DNA of 64,000 bases, from positions 1,674,001-1,738,000 of the forward strand of contig OZ252002.1 of assembly GCA_965247265.1 (NCBI GenBank), read 5' to 3'. The notes beneath the pieces are model-generated. The model was not told the DNA's origin. It worked only from the letters and a program-made list of their open reading frames with translations, and did not search any database. The position numbers were made by a program, and so were the translations under genes. Shown here piece after piece: positions 36,158 to 45,427 of the stretch (positions are counted from its first letter, which is position 1; every line of letters begins with the position of its first letter). The DNA is from G965247265 sp965247265 (GTDB lineage: Bacteria; Pseudomonadota; Gammaproteobacteria; UBA4575).

Positions 36158-36442
36158 TTGAGCTGCGTGCGAAAAATAAAATTGGTTACGTGCCTCAATG
36201 GACTTACTAATCTGATTTACACACATACTGATACAGGCGTACTACTCCAGGGTGCAGCTTATACTGATAGCGACAAATGGGAAGTAGATGGCTATATTAT
36301 GCTTGAGCATAATTCAAGAGCTGAATTCACAGGCATGTGGACAAGGTTTGGGAAAATTGAAGCCGTTGATATGGATGGAAATATGTACGTATTTGATGTG
36401 ATAGGCGAGTTAAGTGATTCTCAAATACTAAGCTTGTATTAA
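36158..36442 (+). CDS. Small protein, diverged or truncated paralogue of 30404-30745
   Basis: The C-terminal ~70 residues match the small secreted protein at 30404-30745: TDTGVLLQGAAYTDSDKWEVDGY, split by small changes, then LEHNSRAEF, W-T-R-F-G-K-I-E and NMYVFDVIG. The N-terminus differs: there is no signal peptide, the only starts are TTG or GTG without a ribosome site, and the match begins at LTNLIYTHTDTG. It probably lost its 5' end and may be a pseudogene. It is divergent from the second ABC operon. Confidence 0.4.
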   Translation: MSCVRKIKLVTCLNGLTNLIYTHTDTGVLLQGAAYTDSDKWEVDGYIMLEHNSRAEFTGMWTRFGKIEAVDMDGNMYVFDVIGELSDSQILSLY

Positions 36443-36537
36443 ACATATAAGTTCACGTAATTAAAAATATTTAATCAAGCTTCACATTGCAGAAAATTTT
36501 TACACAACTATTTGTGCTAAGAAGTTTTATCTTTTTC

Positions 36538-37383
36538 TTAAGTTTTGTTTAGGTATTTTTTATAAACTAAGTAAAATATAGTAATAACCCATGATACAAA
36601 AACAAAGGGCGCAGTTAAGGAAGGCCAGCCTGATAATAAAAATGCTTGTGTAACAAATACTGTCAAAACGATCCCTATTAACGGAAATACAATAGGCTTC
36701 ATATTTTGCAATGCAATTGCAGTTAAAACTGCGCTGAACCCATACAGACCATTTTCGATATTTATGACTGGATAGCTTAGAAAATGTGCGAGTAACCAAG
36801 TTAATATGGTTGCAGTGAGCGCCCAAATAAAGCTGGATTTAGAACAAATTAATATTGCAAATAGCATAATTGCACCAGTGATTCCATTTCCTTGAATGTA
36901 GACTTGTCCAACAGCTTCACCTAAACCAATGGTGTGGAGGTTATACTCAAAATTAGCGGTGCTCGCAGCTGGGTTTAGAGCAATTAAATCTTTAATGATA
37001 ATAATAAACCATGTAATAAATACAAATGGTGCAGTAAATGCTGGGAGTTTTAGATATTTTGGAATCCATTTGGTAACAAAAACTGACAAAGAGCAACTTA
37101 ATATAAATACAATGATCGCAACTACCGTGGTTTGGAAAAAATAGATGTTCGCAATGCCAATTAATGTTGCGTTATAGCCATAAATTCCTAATGCAAGCTC
37201 CTTATTGTCAAAGTGTAAAAATTTTGCAGTTGCAGTACCTATAATTGATCCAAAGAATGCGCCGATTGCCATTTCAATTGAGTGAATTGCAATACTTGCC
37301 AATATAATTGAACCTGATAAGGAGCGCGGTTGCACAATCACTTGCGCAATACCAGACATGGTATATTTAAGAAAATTAATCAT
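36538..37383 (-). CDS. Urea transporter (UT family channel)
   Basis: 281 residues, ~10 membrane helices arranged as two homologous halves. Each half carries the UT signature: LPAFTAPFVFITW at ~131-143 and WPSLTAPFVFVSW at ~255-267. The pore-lining SIEMAIGAFFG stretch is also present. UT proteins are passive urea channels of the inner membrane. No urease gene lies in the window, but a ureG remnant sits 400 bases away on the other strand, so the channel may be a relic of a urease cluster or may now pass other amides. Transcribed divergently from amiE. Confidence 0.88.
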   Translation of the reverse strand: MINFLKYTMSGIAQVIVQPRSLSGSIILASIAIHSIEMAIGAFFGSIIGTATAKFLHFDNKELALGIYGYNATLIGIANIYFFQTTVVAIIVFILSCSLSVFVTKWIPKYLKLPAFTAPFVFITWFIIIIKDLIALNPAASTANFEYNLHTIGLGEAVGQVYIQGNGITGAIMLFAILICSKSSFIWALTATILTWLLAHFLSYPVINIENGLYGFSAVLTAIALQNMKPIVFPLIGIVLTVFVTQAFLLSGWPSLTAPFVFVSWVITIFYLVYKKYLNKT

Positions 37384-37591
37384 TGAATTTTAACTGATGA
37401 TAAATAATCGGTTGTTTAAAGTTTAATATTTTTCCGTCTAAATAGTTTTTTGAATGCTTTTAATGCTCTTTAACAGTAAAACAAATTTTATTGCAGGGCT
37501 TTAAAGTTGGCGTAGTAATTTAAGTTATTGTTAAAATTTATTCAAAACAAAATATTGGTGTAATTCATTTGATGTGTAAAATTACGAATGG

Positions 37592-37696
37592 GTGATCAGT
37601 GCATTCATTGCGGTTATTCTAGGTCTGGGAATAACCGTTTATATTTTTTATGTTGCAATATGGGGAGAATCTCACACCCAGGCGGAGCTTGAGTAA
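37592..37696 (+). CDS. Possible single-helix membrane microprotein
   Basis: 34 codons from GTG to TAA. The product has one hydrophobic helix (SAFIAVILGLGITVYIFYVA), an aromatic W-G end and a charged tail S-H-T-Q-A-E-L-E. Such proteins serve as small subunits of transporters or oxidases, but I do not recognise this one. No strong ribosome site is visible and an in-frame TAA lies five codons upstream. It lies in the amiE/urea-channel divergent region and would be read toward amiE. Confidence 0.3.
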   Translation: MISAFIAVILGLGITVYIFYVAIWGESHTQAELE

Positions 37697-37789
37697 CTAA
37701 ATTTGATCTGTTTATAATTAATAATATAAGTCTTGTGCCTAAGGATTGATTCATCACTTAGTATTGTGAAGTGTAATACAATTTAAATA

Positions 37790-37885
37790 CGTGGCGACAA
37801 ACCCGTAGTTTTAACAAATCTCAAAGGCAATGAAAGCCTTGATAAAATTATGGTTTTTATAGAGTCTGAAGGCATGGGTCAATGA
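37790..37885 (+). pseudogene. ureG: Remnant of the 3' end of ureG (urease accessory GTPase)
   Basis: 31 codons ending in TGA encode RGDKPVVLTNLK-GNESLDKIM-VFIESEGMGQ. This matches the C-terminus of UreG, R-G-x-x-P-x-x-x-T-N-L-K-x-x-x-x-L-x-x-I-x-x-F-I-E-x-x-G, as I remember it from Klebsiella and other proteobacteria. Upstream, the frame meets a stop after only one more codon and no GTPase motifs are found, so only this tail survives. The rest of the divergent region (37384-38102) holds the microprotein candidate, the amiE ribosome site (AGGAGG at 38091-38096) and otherwise nothing I can name. Confidence 0.7.
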
Positions 37886-38102
37886 ATGAATTGTGCATTT
37901 ATTATTGATAATTAATTATTACCAATAGATACATTTTTAATTTAAGATATCAATGATTAAGTAATTATTATTATTTGAGAATTAGCAAAAAAATAGGCTT
38001 AAGCTAATAAATCTGACTTAAGAAATTTATTAAAAATTTAAATTAAGTCAACGATCAAGTAAATCGCGAATAAGGTTGTAAAAATACTTAGGAGGAAAAA
38101 TT

Positions 38103-39137
38103 ATGTATCACGGTGATATCTCTAGTAGTAAAGATACTGTTGGTGTAGCAGTCGTTAACTATAAAATGCCACGACTGCATACTAAAGCAGAAGTCCTTGA
38201 TAATGCGCGTAATATTGCGAGCATGATGGAAGGCATGAAAGTTGGATTGCCTGGAATGGATCTCGTTATTTTCCCTGAATACAGCACGCACGGAATCATG
38301 TATGACGAACAAGAAATGTATGAGACGGCATCTACCTGTCCGGGCGAAGAAACTGAAATTTTTGCACAAGCATGCCGCAATGCAAAAGTTTGGGGTGTAT
38401 TTTCTCTAACAGGTGAGCGTCATGAGGATCATCCAAACAAGGCGCCTTACAACACGTTGATCTTGATGAATGATCAAGGTGAGATTGTACAGAAATATCG
38501 CAAAATTATGCCTTGGGTACCCATTGAAGGCTGGTATCCAGGAAATTGCACCTATGTTTCTGATGGTCCAAAAGGCTTAAAAATAAGTTTGATTATTTGT
38601 GATGATGGAAACTATCCAGAAATTTGGCGTGACTGCGCAATGAAAGGTGCTGAACTCATTGTACGTTGTCAGGGATACATGTATCCATCTAAAGAGCAGC
38701 AAGTACTCGTGGCTAAAGCCATGGCGTGGATGAATAACACCTACGTAGCCGTTGCAAATGCAACAGGTTTTGATGGCGTGTACTCTTACTTTGGGTATTC
38801 TTCAATTATTGGATTTGATGGACGCACCCTAGGCGAGTGTGCTGAAGAAGACATGGGTGTTCAGTATGCTAATCTTTCGGTTTCACTCATTCGAGATGCG
38901 CGTAAGAATCAACAGTCACAAAATCATCTATTCAAGCTTTTACATCGTGGTTACACGGGTAAGATTAATTCAGGTGAAGGTGATCAAGGTGTTGCAGAAT
39001 GCCCCTACGACTTTTATAAGAAGTGGGTCACTGATCCCGACGCAACTCGTGAAATGGTGGAATCCATCACCAGAACAACTGTGGGTACTGATGAATGTGA
39101 AATTGAGGGAATTCCAAACCCGAAAACACATCGATAA
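38103..39137 (+). CDS. amiE: Aliphatic amidase
   Basis: 344 residues, matching Pseudomonas AmiE almost throughout (GDISSSKDTVGVAVVNYKMP; CDDGNYPEIWRDCAMKGAE). The nitrilase-superfamily catalytic triad falls at the same numbers as in the Pseudomonas enzyme: E59, K134 and C166. It hydrolyses short aliphatic amides (acetamide, propionamide) to the acid and ammonia in the cytoplasm. The gene has a near-perfect ribosome site. It heads a rightward run with the MoxR ATPase, VWA protein, acs and isochorismatase-like genes; acs would activate the acetate made. The second ABC transporter is the likely amide importer. Confidence 0.97.
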   Translation: MYHGDISSSKDTVGVAVVNYKMPRLHTKAEVLDNARNIASMMEGMKVGLPGMDLVIFPEYSTHGIMYDEQEMYETASTCPGEETEIFAQACRNAKVWGVFSLTGERHEDHPNKAPYNTLILMNDQGEIVQKYRKIMPWVPIEGWYPGNCTYVSDGPKGLKISLIICDDGNYPEIWRDCAMKGAELIVRCQGYMYPSKEQQVLVAKAMAWMNNTYVAVANATGFDGVYSYFGYSSIIGFDGRTLGECAEEDMGVQYANLSVSLIRDARKNQQSQNHLFKLLHRGYTGKINSGEGDQGVAECPYDFYKKWVTDPDATREMVESITRTTVGTDECEIEGIPNPKTHR

Positions 39138-39242
39138 ATCAAAATTTAAGGTTGAAGCGAAGGCATTTATGTGTCTTCGCTTTACTTTATGTGTTGATTA
39201 AAAAAGTACAATCAAACTGATTTTATTTATATCAACAAGAAC

Positions 39243-40040
39243 ATGAATCTTGATAACTATTTAATTCCCGAAGAGCCGTATTATTCTGCTACACATAACG
39301 AGATCCAATTATTTGAAGCAGCCTATGTAAATCGTATGCCCATGATGTTGAAAGGTCCAACGGGGTGCGGAAAAACGCGCTTTGTAGAATATATGGCGTG
39401 GAAGCTTAACAAACCTATCATAACTGTTTCGTGTCATGAGGATATGACCGCATCAGATTTAGTCGGTCGTTATTTGCTCGATGCAAATGGCACAGTTTGG
39501 CACGACGGGTCATTAACGTTAGCAGTTCGTCATGGTGCAATTTGTTACCTCGATGAAATTGTTGAAGCAAGGCAAGATACAAGTGTAGTCATTCATTCAT
39601 TAACAGATGATCGTCGAATTCTTTCACTGGAAAAGAAAAATGAAGTTGTAAAAGCACACAGTGATTTTCAAATTGTTATTTCATATAACCCAGGATATCA
39701 AAGTGTATTAAAGGATTTGAAAGAATCAACTAAACAACGATTTGGCGCAATAGATTTTGATTACCCGAAGCCTGACGAAGAGGCAAAAATTATTGCTCAT
39801 GAGACAGGCATAGATAATAAAATTGCGATGAAACTTGTACAAATTTCTGAGCGATCTAGAAATTTAAAAGGACATGGCTTGGATGAAGGTGCATCGACAC
39901 GAATGTTAATTTACGCAGCGCAACTAATGTCACAGGGAGTTTCATTGCAAGAGGCCTGTGAGGTAGCCTTGGTTTTACCTATTACGGATGATCACGATAT
40001 CCGTAGTGCATTAAGTTCTGCAATCGAAGCATGCGCTTGA
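39243..40040 (+). CDS. MoxR-family AAA+ ATPase (CbbQ/NirQ/NorQ-like)
   Basis: 265 residues. Walker A GPTGCGKT at 38-45, Walker B AICYLDEI with D104-E105, sensor-1 Asn in VISYNPGYQ and an Arg in STKQRFGAIDF. The overall pattern is that of the CbbQ/NorQ/GvpN class, which works with a VWA partner to remodel metalloenzymes or release inhibitors (rubisco, nitric oxide reductase). The VWA gene follows after five bases. Neither rubisco nor nitric oxide reductase is near; the neighbours are amiE and acs. Pseudomonas ami operons also carry an ATPase gene (amiB), which makes amidase the first candidate client; that is inference. Confidence 0.92.
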   Translation: MNLDNYLIPEEPYYSATHNEIQLFEAAYVNRMPMMLKGPTGCGKTRFVEYMAWKLNKPIITVSCHEDMTASDLVGRYLLDANGTVWHDGSLTLAVRHGAICYLDEIVEARQDTSVVIHSLTDDRRILSLEKKNEVVKAHSDFQIVISYNPGYQSVLKDLKESTKQRFGAIDFDYPKPDEEAKIIAHETGIDNKIAMKLVQISERSRNLKGHGLDEGASTRMLIYAAQLMSQGVSLQEACEVALVLPITDDHDIRSALSSAIEACA

Positions 40041-40045
40041 GGTAA

Positions 40046-42358
40046 ATGTTGGCTGCGTCCACGACAACGACGCGAGGAAAGTATGCCGTTTCTCCGCAAA
40101 GCCAAGAGCCTGGAGATCCTGACGAGCGATTAGTATTCTTAATAGAAGAAGGTAAATCACTTTTCCCAACACAATATCATCCATTTTGGGAACGAGCATG
40201 TAATAAGCTTGCTAATGCCGGTTACGGTGCGTTAATTCCATTATCCTATGCGCGTAACGCACCTAAGCTTGTCAAAATTTTAAATCCTGAAGCTGCAATA
40301 AACTTGGCGGCATCTGTATCACTCGCAGCTATTAAAGTAAATCGAGCTACTGCAGAATTGTTTCCAAAAGCCGCAGTGATGGCTGCAAATGTATTGAAAA
40401 CTCCCCATGCATTCAATGCTTGGTTAACGACGATTGAGGAATTAATACATAATGCTCCTGAAGCATCGCTTGCGGTGCTTGAACGCACCGAAAAAATTGT
40501 GAGCACACTAACTCCAAAGCAGTTTAGATCATGGGTTTTGGCAGGGTTGCGTTCAACCGGGAATGATACGCTTCGTCAAATTCAATATTTTTCTTTTACA
40601 GATCCGGAATCTGAAAAATGGTTTCGCCATGAAGCAGGTGATGTGGTCTATACAGATCTTGATCGACGTTTAAAATTATATTTAATGTCATTATGGAGTT
40701 TGTGCCCACCTATTCGTGATCTACCTGCTTCGACATCACCATTATCACTAAGGCGTATCTCTATTAGTAATGGTGTTGTACAAATGCCAGAAGTGTTCTC
40801 CGGTTTCCATGGCGAACAAGCTGAAAAGATTTTTCGAGCTGGCTTTGCGCATGTTGGTGCTCATCTTGTTTATTCAACTAAAAAGTTTCCGCTAGGTGAG
40901 CTTAAGCCAATACAAGTTGCGCTAATTTCATTGCTTGAAGATGCACGGGTAGAGCATTTAGCAATGCAAATTTTTCCAGGTTTGAAAAAGCTATGGCGAC
41001 CCTTTCATGTTGCAAAATCTAATGGTCCTAAGTTAGTTCCTTTGCTTATGGCTCGACTATCGCGTGCGCTCATTGACGATGAATATAATGACCGAGACGG
41101 ATGGATACAAAAAGGTCGCGACATGTTTTTTGATGCGCAAAACGATATGTCGGATCCCTCAATTTGTCGAAAAATAGGTGTGCTTTTAGGTAATGATCTA
41201 GGGCAGTTACGTGCACAGTTTAATGCTAAAACATATGTGATTGAGCCACCGTATCGCGATGATAATATGGGCCTATGGGATTTTGGTGATCACCAGGGTG
41301 ACGAAGAAAATGATGAGGGGATATTTATTGAAGCGATGCGAATGGATCGTGAAGAAATTGAAGACAATACGTCACCAGATCAAGAGCAGTCTGAACCCGA
41401 TGATGAAAATGAACAGCAATATCATGCAAGAGAAAGTTCAGATTCTGAACATCGGGAATCCGAAGTAGCTGTTCGCTATCCAGAGTTTGATTATTTGACG
41501 GGAGCCGAACGCCCTAATTGGACCTGCGTTGTGGAATATTACCCAGATTTTGGAGATGCCTACAAAATTGATCGAATTTTGGAAACGCATCATGATCTTG
41601 TTAATCGAATAACAAATCTAATTCAAGCTGCCAAAGTTGGTTTACCAGAGCGATTACATCATCAAAGTGTAGGAGAAGCATTGGACTTAGATGCATGTAT
41701 TAATGCAGTAATTAGTCGCAGGATGGGGGAAACCCCAGATCCTAGAATTTATAGCTCAACGGAACGCAAACACCGTGATCTCTCTGTTATGGTGCTACTA
41801 GATATTTCAAATTCAACAAACGATAAAGTGCAAGCCGCTGATGCTTCTGTATTGGAGCTAGAATTGCAAGCTACCAGTTTATTAGCTTATGCCATGTCTG
41901 AGCTCGATGATCCGTTTGCAATATCTGCATTCTGTTCAGATGGAAAAGAAGATGTTCATTATTATCGGATTAAGGATTTTAATTCGCCCTACGATTCAAC
42001 AGCGCGCGCATATTTGGCAGGTTTGCAAGGGAAATTATCAACGCGTATGGGTGCGGCAATGAGGCATGCAACAAAAGATCTAATGGCTCAGCGCACACAT
42101 AGGAGGTTATTGCTTGTTATATCTGACGGTGAACCATCTGATATAGACGTAGAAGACCAGCAGTATTTGGTTGAAGATGCAAGGAAGGTTGTGCGGTCAA
42201 TATCACGGTTAGGTATCGATATATTTTGTGTAGGACTTGATGCTGGCGGTGATAATTATTTGCATAAAATATTTGGAAGAAAAAATGTGGCTGTGATTGA
42301 TAAATTAGACCGCTTACCAGAAAAATTACCTATGCTGTATCTTCGGTTAACAGCGTAA
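40046..42358 (+). CDS. VWA-domain protein, partner of the MoxR ATPase (NorD/CbbO-like)
   Basis: 770 residues. A long helical N-terminal region (1-450) includes an LLEDARVEHLAMQIFPGLK segment typical of NorD/CbbO proteins; ~455-510 is an acidic linker (many D/E in runs); the VWA domain fills ~575-770 with the metal-binding MIDAS motif DISNS near 586 and SDGEP near 695. Gene start ATG 40046 follows a GAGG site. It forms a unit with the MoxR ATPase, and its VWA domain should dock on the client protein. No client family is stated by its sequence. Confidence 0.9.
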   Translation: MLAASTTTTRGKYAVSPQSQEPGDPDERLVFLIEEGKSLFPTQYHPFWERACNKLANAGYGALIPLSYARNAPKLVKILNPEAAINLAASVSLAAIKVNRATAELFPKAAVMAANVLKTPHAFNAWLTTIEELIHNAPEASLAVLERTEKIVSTLTPKQFRSWVLAGLRSTGNDTLRQIQYFSFTDPESEKWFRHEAGDVVYTDLDRRLKLYLMSLWSLCPPIRDLPASTSPLSLRRISISNGVVQMPEVFSGFHGEQAEKIFRAGFAHVGAHLVYSTKKFPLGELKPIQVALISLLEDARVEHLAMQIFPGLKKLWRPFHVAKSNGPKLVPLLMARLSRALIDDEYNDRDGWIQKGRDMFFDAQNDMSDPSICRKIGVLLGNDLGQLRAQFNAKTYVIEPPYRDDNMGLWDFGDHQGDEENDEGIFIEAMRMDREEIEDNTSPDQEQSEPDDENEQQYHARESSDSEHRESEVAVRYPEFDYLTGAERPNWTCVVEYYPDFGDAYKIDRILETHHDLVNRITNLIQAAKVGLPERLHHQSVGEALDLDACINAVISRRMGETPDPRIYSSTERKHRDLSVMVLLDISNSTNDKVQAADASVLELELQATSLLAYAMSELDDPFAISAFCSDGKEDVHYYRIKDFNSPYDSTARAYLAGLQGKLSTRMGAAMRHATKDLMAQRTHRRLLLVISDGEPSDIDVEDQQYLVEDARKVVRSISRLGIDIFCVGLDAGGDNYLHKIFGRKNVAVIDKLDRLPEKLPMLYLRLTA

Positions 42359-42408
42359 TCAACGTAGAATAAGGCAGGAAAAAATAATTTATACGGAGGA
42401 GTAACAAA

Positions 42409-44346
42409 ATGTCAGAAGGTAAAGTTTATCCCGTACCCGCTGTGATTGCATCAGCTGCTCATATAGATGCCGCTAAATATAATTCTATGTATCAGGAGTC
42501 GATTCAAGACCCAGAAAAATTTTGGGCTTTACAAGCAGAAGAATTAGTTACCTGGTATAAAAAATGGGACAACGTATTAGATTGGGATTATCACAAAGGC
42601 CATATTCGTTGGTTCGAAGGAGCGAGCTTAAATGTTTCATATAATTGCATTGATCGCCATTTAGAAAATCGTGGTGATCAAACTGCAATTATTTGGGAAG
42701 GAGATGATCCAAATGATGACCAGCACATCACTTATAAAGAATTACACAAAGAAGTATGTAAGTTTTCAAATGCTTTAAAGTCTCGGGGTGTGAAAAAAGG
42801 TGATCGTGTGTGCATTTATATGCCCATGATTCCTGAAGTTGCAATTGCGATGCTTGCATGCACACGTATTGGTGCTGTGCATTCGGTTGTATTTGGCGGC
42901 TTCTCCCCAGACTCATTGCGCGATCGAATTCTTGATTCGGACTGCAGAACAGTGATTACAGCAGATGAGGGTGTGCGTGGCGGCAAACAAGTACCACTAA
43001 AATCAAATACAGATGAGGCTCTTACAGATTGTCCTAATGTAAGTACAGTTGTAGTAGTAAAACGCACAAGCGGAGAAATTTCTTGGCATGCAGAACGAGA
43101 TTTCTGGTATCACGAATTAATGCAATCTTCGAGTGATGATTGCGAACCAGAACGCATGGATGCTGAAGATCCACTCTTCATTTTATATACCTCAGGATCA
43201 ACGGGAAAACCTAAAGGTGTATTACATACTACAGCTGGGTATCTGTTATTTGCATCCATAACACATAAATATGTTTTTGATTATCAAGATGGGGAAGTTT
43301 ATTGGTGTACTGCAGATGTTGGTTGGGTCACCGGTCATACATATATTGTCTATGGTCCTTTATGTAATGGTGCAATTACAATGATGTTTGAAGGTGTGCC
43401 CAATTACCCAGACGGAAGTCGGTTTTGGCAAGTATGTGATAAACATAATGTTGCAATTTTCTATACTGCACCCACCGCAATTCGTGCATTGATGAGTCTT
43501 GGAGATGAGGCGGTAAAAAAAACCAGTCGCAAGAGTTTGCGTTTATTAGGGACGGTGGGTGAGCCGATTAACCCAGAAGCATGGGAATGGTATTACCACG
43601 TAGTTGGTGATGCACGATGTCCAGTCGTTGACACGTGGTGGCAAACTGAAACTGGAGGACATTTAATTACACCTTTGCCTGGAGCAACTGATTTAAAACC
43701 TGGGTCAGCCAGTAAACCATTTTTTGGTATTCAGCCCGCAATTGTTGATGAACAAGGCAAAGAACTCGAAGGGGAATGTCAAGGGAATTTAGTTATAAAA
43801 CATCCATGGCCAGGCCAAATGCGCTCAGTGTACGGGGACCATCAACGATTTATTGATACCTATTTTTCTCAATATCCTGGTATGTACTTTAGTGGAGATG
43901 GCTGTAAAAGAGATGCGGATGGTTATTATTGGATTACAGGACGTGTAGATGATGTATTAAATATATCTGGCCATCGTTTAGGCACGGCTGAAGTTGAAAG
44001 TGCTTTAGTGTTGCATGCAAAAATTGCAGAAGCTGCAGTAGTGGGTTATCCACACGACATAAAGGGACAGGGTATTTATGCCTATGTAACGCCAATGGCT
44101 GGAATAGATACAAACGATGATCTAAAAGAAGAACTTATACAACTTGTGCGTAAGGAAATTGGGGCATTTGCTAAACCAGATTTTATACAATTGGCGCCTG
44201 GACTACCCAAAACTCGCTCCGGTAAAATTATGCGGCGCATTTTAAGAAAGGTGGCTGAAAATGAGATTGATAATTTGGGTGATACATCTACGCTTGCAGA
44301 TCCCTCTGTTGTAGATGACATTATTACTAATCGTGAAAATGTTTAA
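42409..44346 (+). CDS. acs: Acetyl-CoA synthetase
   Basis: 645 residues, the standard AMP-forming Acs length. Motifs: YTSGSTGKPKGVLHT (P-loop-like A3), GTVGEPINPEAWEWYY, DTWWQTETGGH (A5, acetate pocket), SGDGCKRDADGYYWITGRVDD (A7-A8, given only by position ~510-530), and K-T-R-S-G-K-I-M-R-R whose second Lys is the regulatory acetylation site. It turns acetate (and propionate) into the CoA ester. The good ribosome site GGAGG lies before ATG 42409. In this operon it completes amide catabolism after AmiE. Confidence 0.96.
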   Translation: MSEGKVYPVPAVIASAAHIDAAKYNSMYQESIQDPEKFWALQAEELVTWYKKWDNVLDWDYHKGHIRWFEGASLNVSYNCIDRHLENRGDQTAIIWEGDDPNDDQHITYKELHKEVCKFSNALKSRGVKKGDRVCIYMPMIPEVAIAMLACTRIGAVHSVVFGGFSPDSLRDRILDSDCRTVITADEGVRGGKQVPLKSNTDEALTDCPNVSTVVVVKRTSGEISWHAERDFWYHELMQSSSDDCEPERMDAEDPLFILYTSGSTGKPKGVLHTTAGYLLFASITHKYVFDYQDGEVYWCTADVGWVTGHTYIVYGPLCNGAITMMFEGVPNYPDGSRFWQVCDKHNVAIFYTAPTAIRALMSLGDEAVKKTSRKSLRLLGTVGEPINPEAWEWYYHVVGDARCPVVDTWWQTETGGHLITPLPGATDLKPGSASKPFFGIQPAIVDEQGKELEGECQGNLVIKHPWPGQMRSVYGDHQRFIDTYFSQYPGMYFSGDGCKRDADGYYWITGRVDDVLNISGHRLGTAEVESALVLHAKIAEAAVVGYPHDIKGQGIYAYVTPMAGIDTNDDLKEELIQLVRKEIGAFAKPDFIQLAPGLPKTRSGKIMRRILRKVAENEIDNLGDTSTLADPSVVDDIITNRENV

Positions 44347-44385
44347 TTTGTAATTAGAGAATTAATTAGTATTCAAAAGACAATT

Positions 44386-44931
44386 ATGAATCCAAACCCC
44401 GCACTTGTGCTTGTTGACATACAAAACGACTATTTCCCTGGAGGGAAGATGGAATTAGTAAATGTTGATCATGCAAGTGTCAACGCAAGACAACTATTAG
44501 ATCAGTTTCGATATAAGGGATTGGCGACTTTTCATATTCAGCATACATTTAAAGACAGTCATGCGGGGTTTTTTATGCCCAATACAGAAGGCTCCGAGAT
44601 ACATGGCATTGTAGATCCTTTGCCCAGTGAAGCGGTAATACACAAACACTTTCCTAATAGCTTTCGTGAAACCGAATTTTTAGAACAGTTAAAGGATAAA
44701 AAAATCACTGATTTGGTAATATGTGGTGCGATGAGCCATATGTGCATCGAAGCGACGACGCGTGCGGCTGCGGATTATGGTTTTAAATGTGTTGTGGTAC
44801 AAGACGCATGCGCGACATGTGATATTAAATTTAGAGAGAAAAGTATTTCTGCTGAAGATGTCCATAATGCTTCAATGTCGGCACTTGCATTCGCGTATGC
44901 CAATGTTATCAATACAAATGAATTAATCTAA
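44386..44931 (+). CDS. Isochorismatase-family cysteine hydrolase
   Basis: 181 residues. Catalytic triad pattern of the family: D in ALVLVDIQNDYFPGG (about residue 11), Lys in the VIHKHFPNSF segment, and the nucleophilic Cys in GAMSHMCIEATTRAA (about residue 124). Family members hydrolyse amides and related C-N bonds (nicotinamidase, ureidoacrylate and biuret amidohydrolases). Its place at the end of the amidase operon suggests an amide or carbamoyl compound as substrate, but the specificity cannot be read. Confidence 0.9.
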   Translation: MNPNPALVLVDIQNDYFPGGKMELVNVDHASVNARQLLDQFRYKGLATFHIQHTFKDSHAGFFMPNTEGSEIHGIVDPLPSEAVIHKHFPNSFRETEFLEQLKDKKITDLVICGAMSHMCIEATTRAAADYGFKCVVVQDACATCDIKFREKSISAEDVHNASMSALAFAYANVINTNELI

Positions 44932-44964
44932 CAATAATTATGAATTAGATTTGAATTAAAATAG

Positions 44965-45407
44965 TTGATTAGTTTTCAAATTAATAAATTTGTCAGTTCA
45001 ACTTTACTCATATTGTTTTTTGGGTAACTATAATACTTTTAAGTCTAAGTTTAATATCTCTTGTAACTACGCAAACTGCAACATTAATAGATCGTCTAGA
45101 TTTATTTTTATCAATTGTTGCAACTTTAAGTTTATTTGGAATTTCTTATTCCAAGAAACTTCTATCACCCGTATTTTGGCGTTACTTTTTCTATATAGGG
45201 TTGGTTGAAACTTTTATCTATTCAATCGTATTACCATTAATTGGATTTGAGAGATACACGAAGCCGTTTAATTTTAATGGTCTTTATGTTTTTGAGGTTT
45301 TATATGCTGTACTATTGCTTTACGTTATACATTTGTCGCATATAGAAGGTCGGCTATATGGATTGATAGCAATCGCAAAAAATAGAACTGAGCATCTTGA
45401 AGCATAA
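44965..45407 (+). pseudogene. Small multi-helix membrane protein, frameshift in a T-run
   Basis: A long frame ending at 45407 encodes hydrophobic helices (LDLFLSIVATLSLFG, YFFYIGLVETFIYSIVLPLIG, VFEVLYAVLLLYVIHLS) but has no usual start codon before a stop at its 5' end. A second frame from TTG 44965 reads ISFQINKFVSSTLLILFFG and then stops just past a T6 run at 45016-45021. One more T would join them into FFWVTIILLSLSLISLV, giving a ~147-residue protein with four to five helices. No family is recognised. A homopolymer error in assembly is as likely as a true lesion. Confidence 0.45.
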
Positions 45408-45427
45408 CAATTAGAGACTTACTTAAA

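Noticed and set aside
39243..42358. Naming the MoxR-VWA pair norQD or cbbQO
   Set aside because: No nitric oxide reductase or rubisco gene is near; the fold alone does not identify the client.
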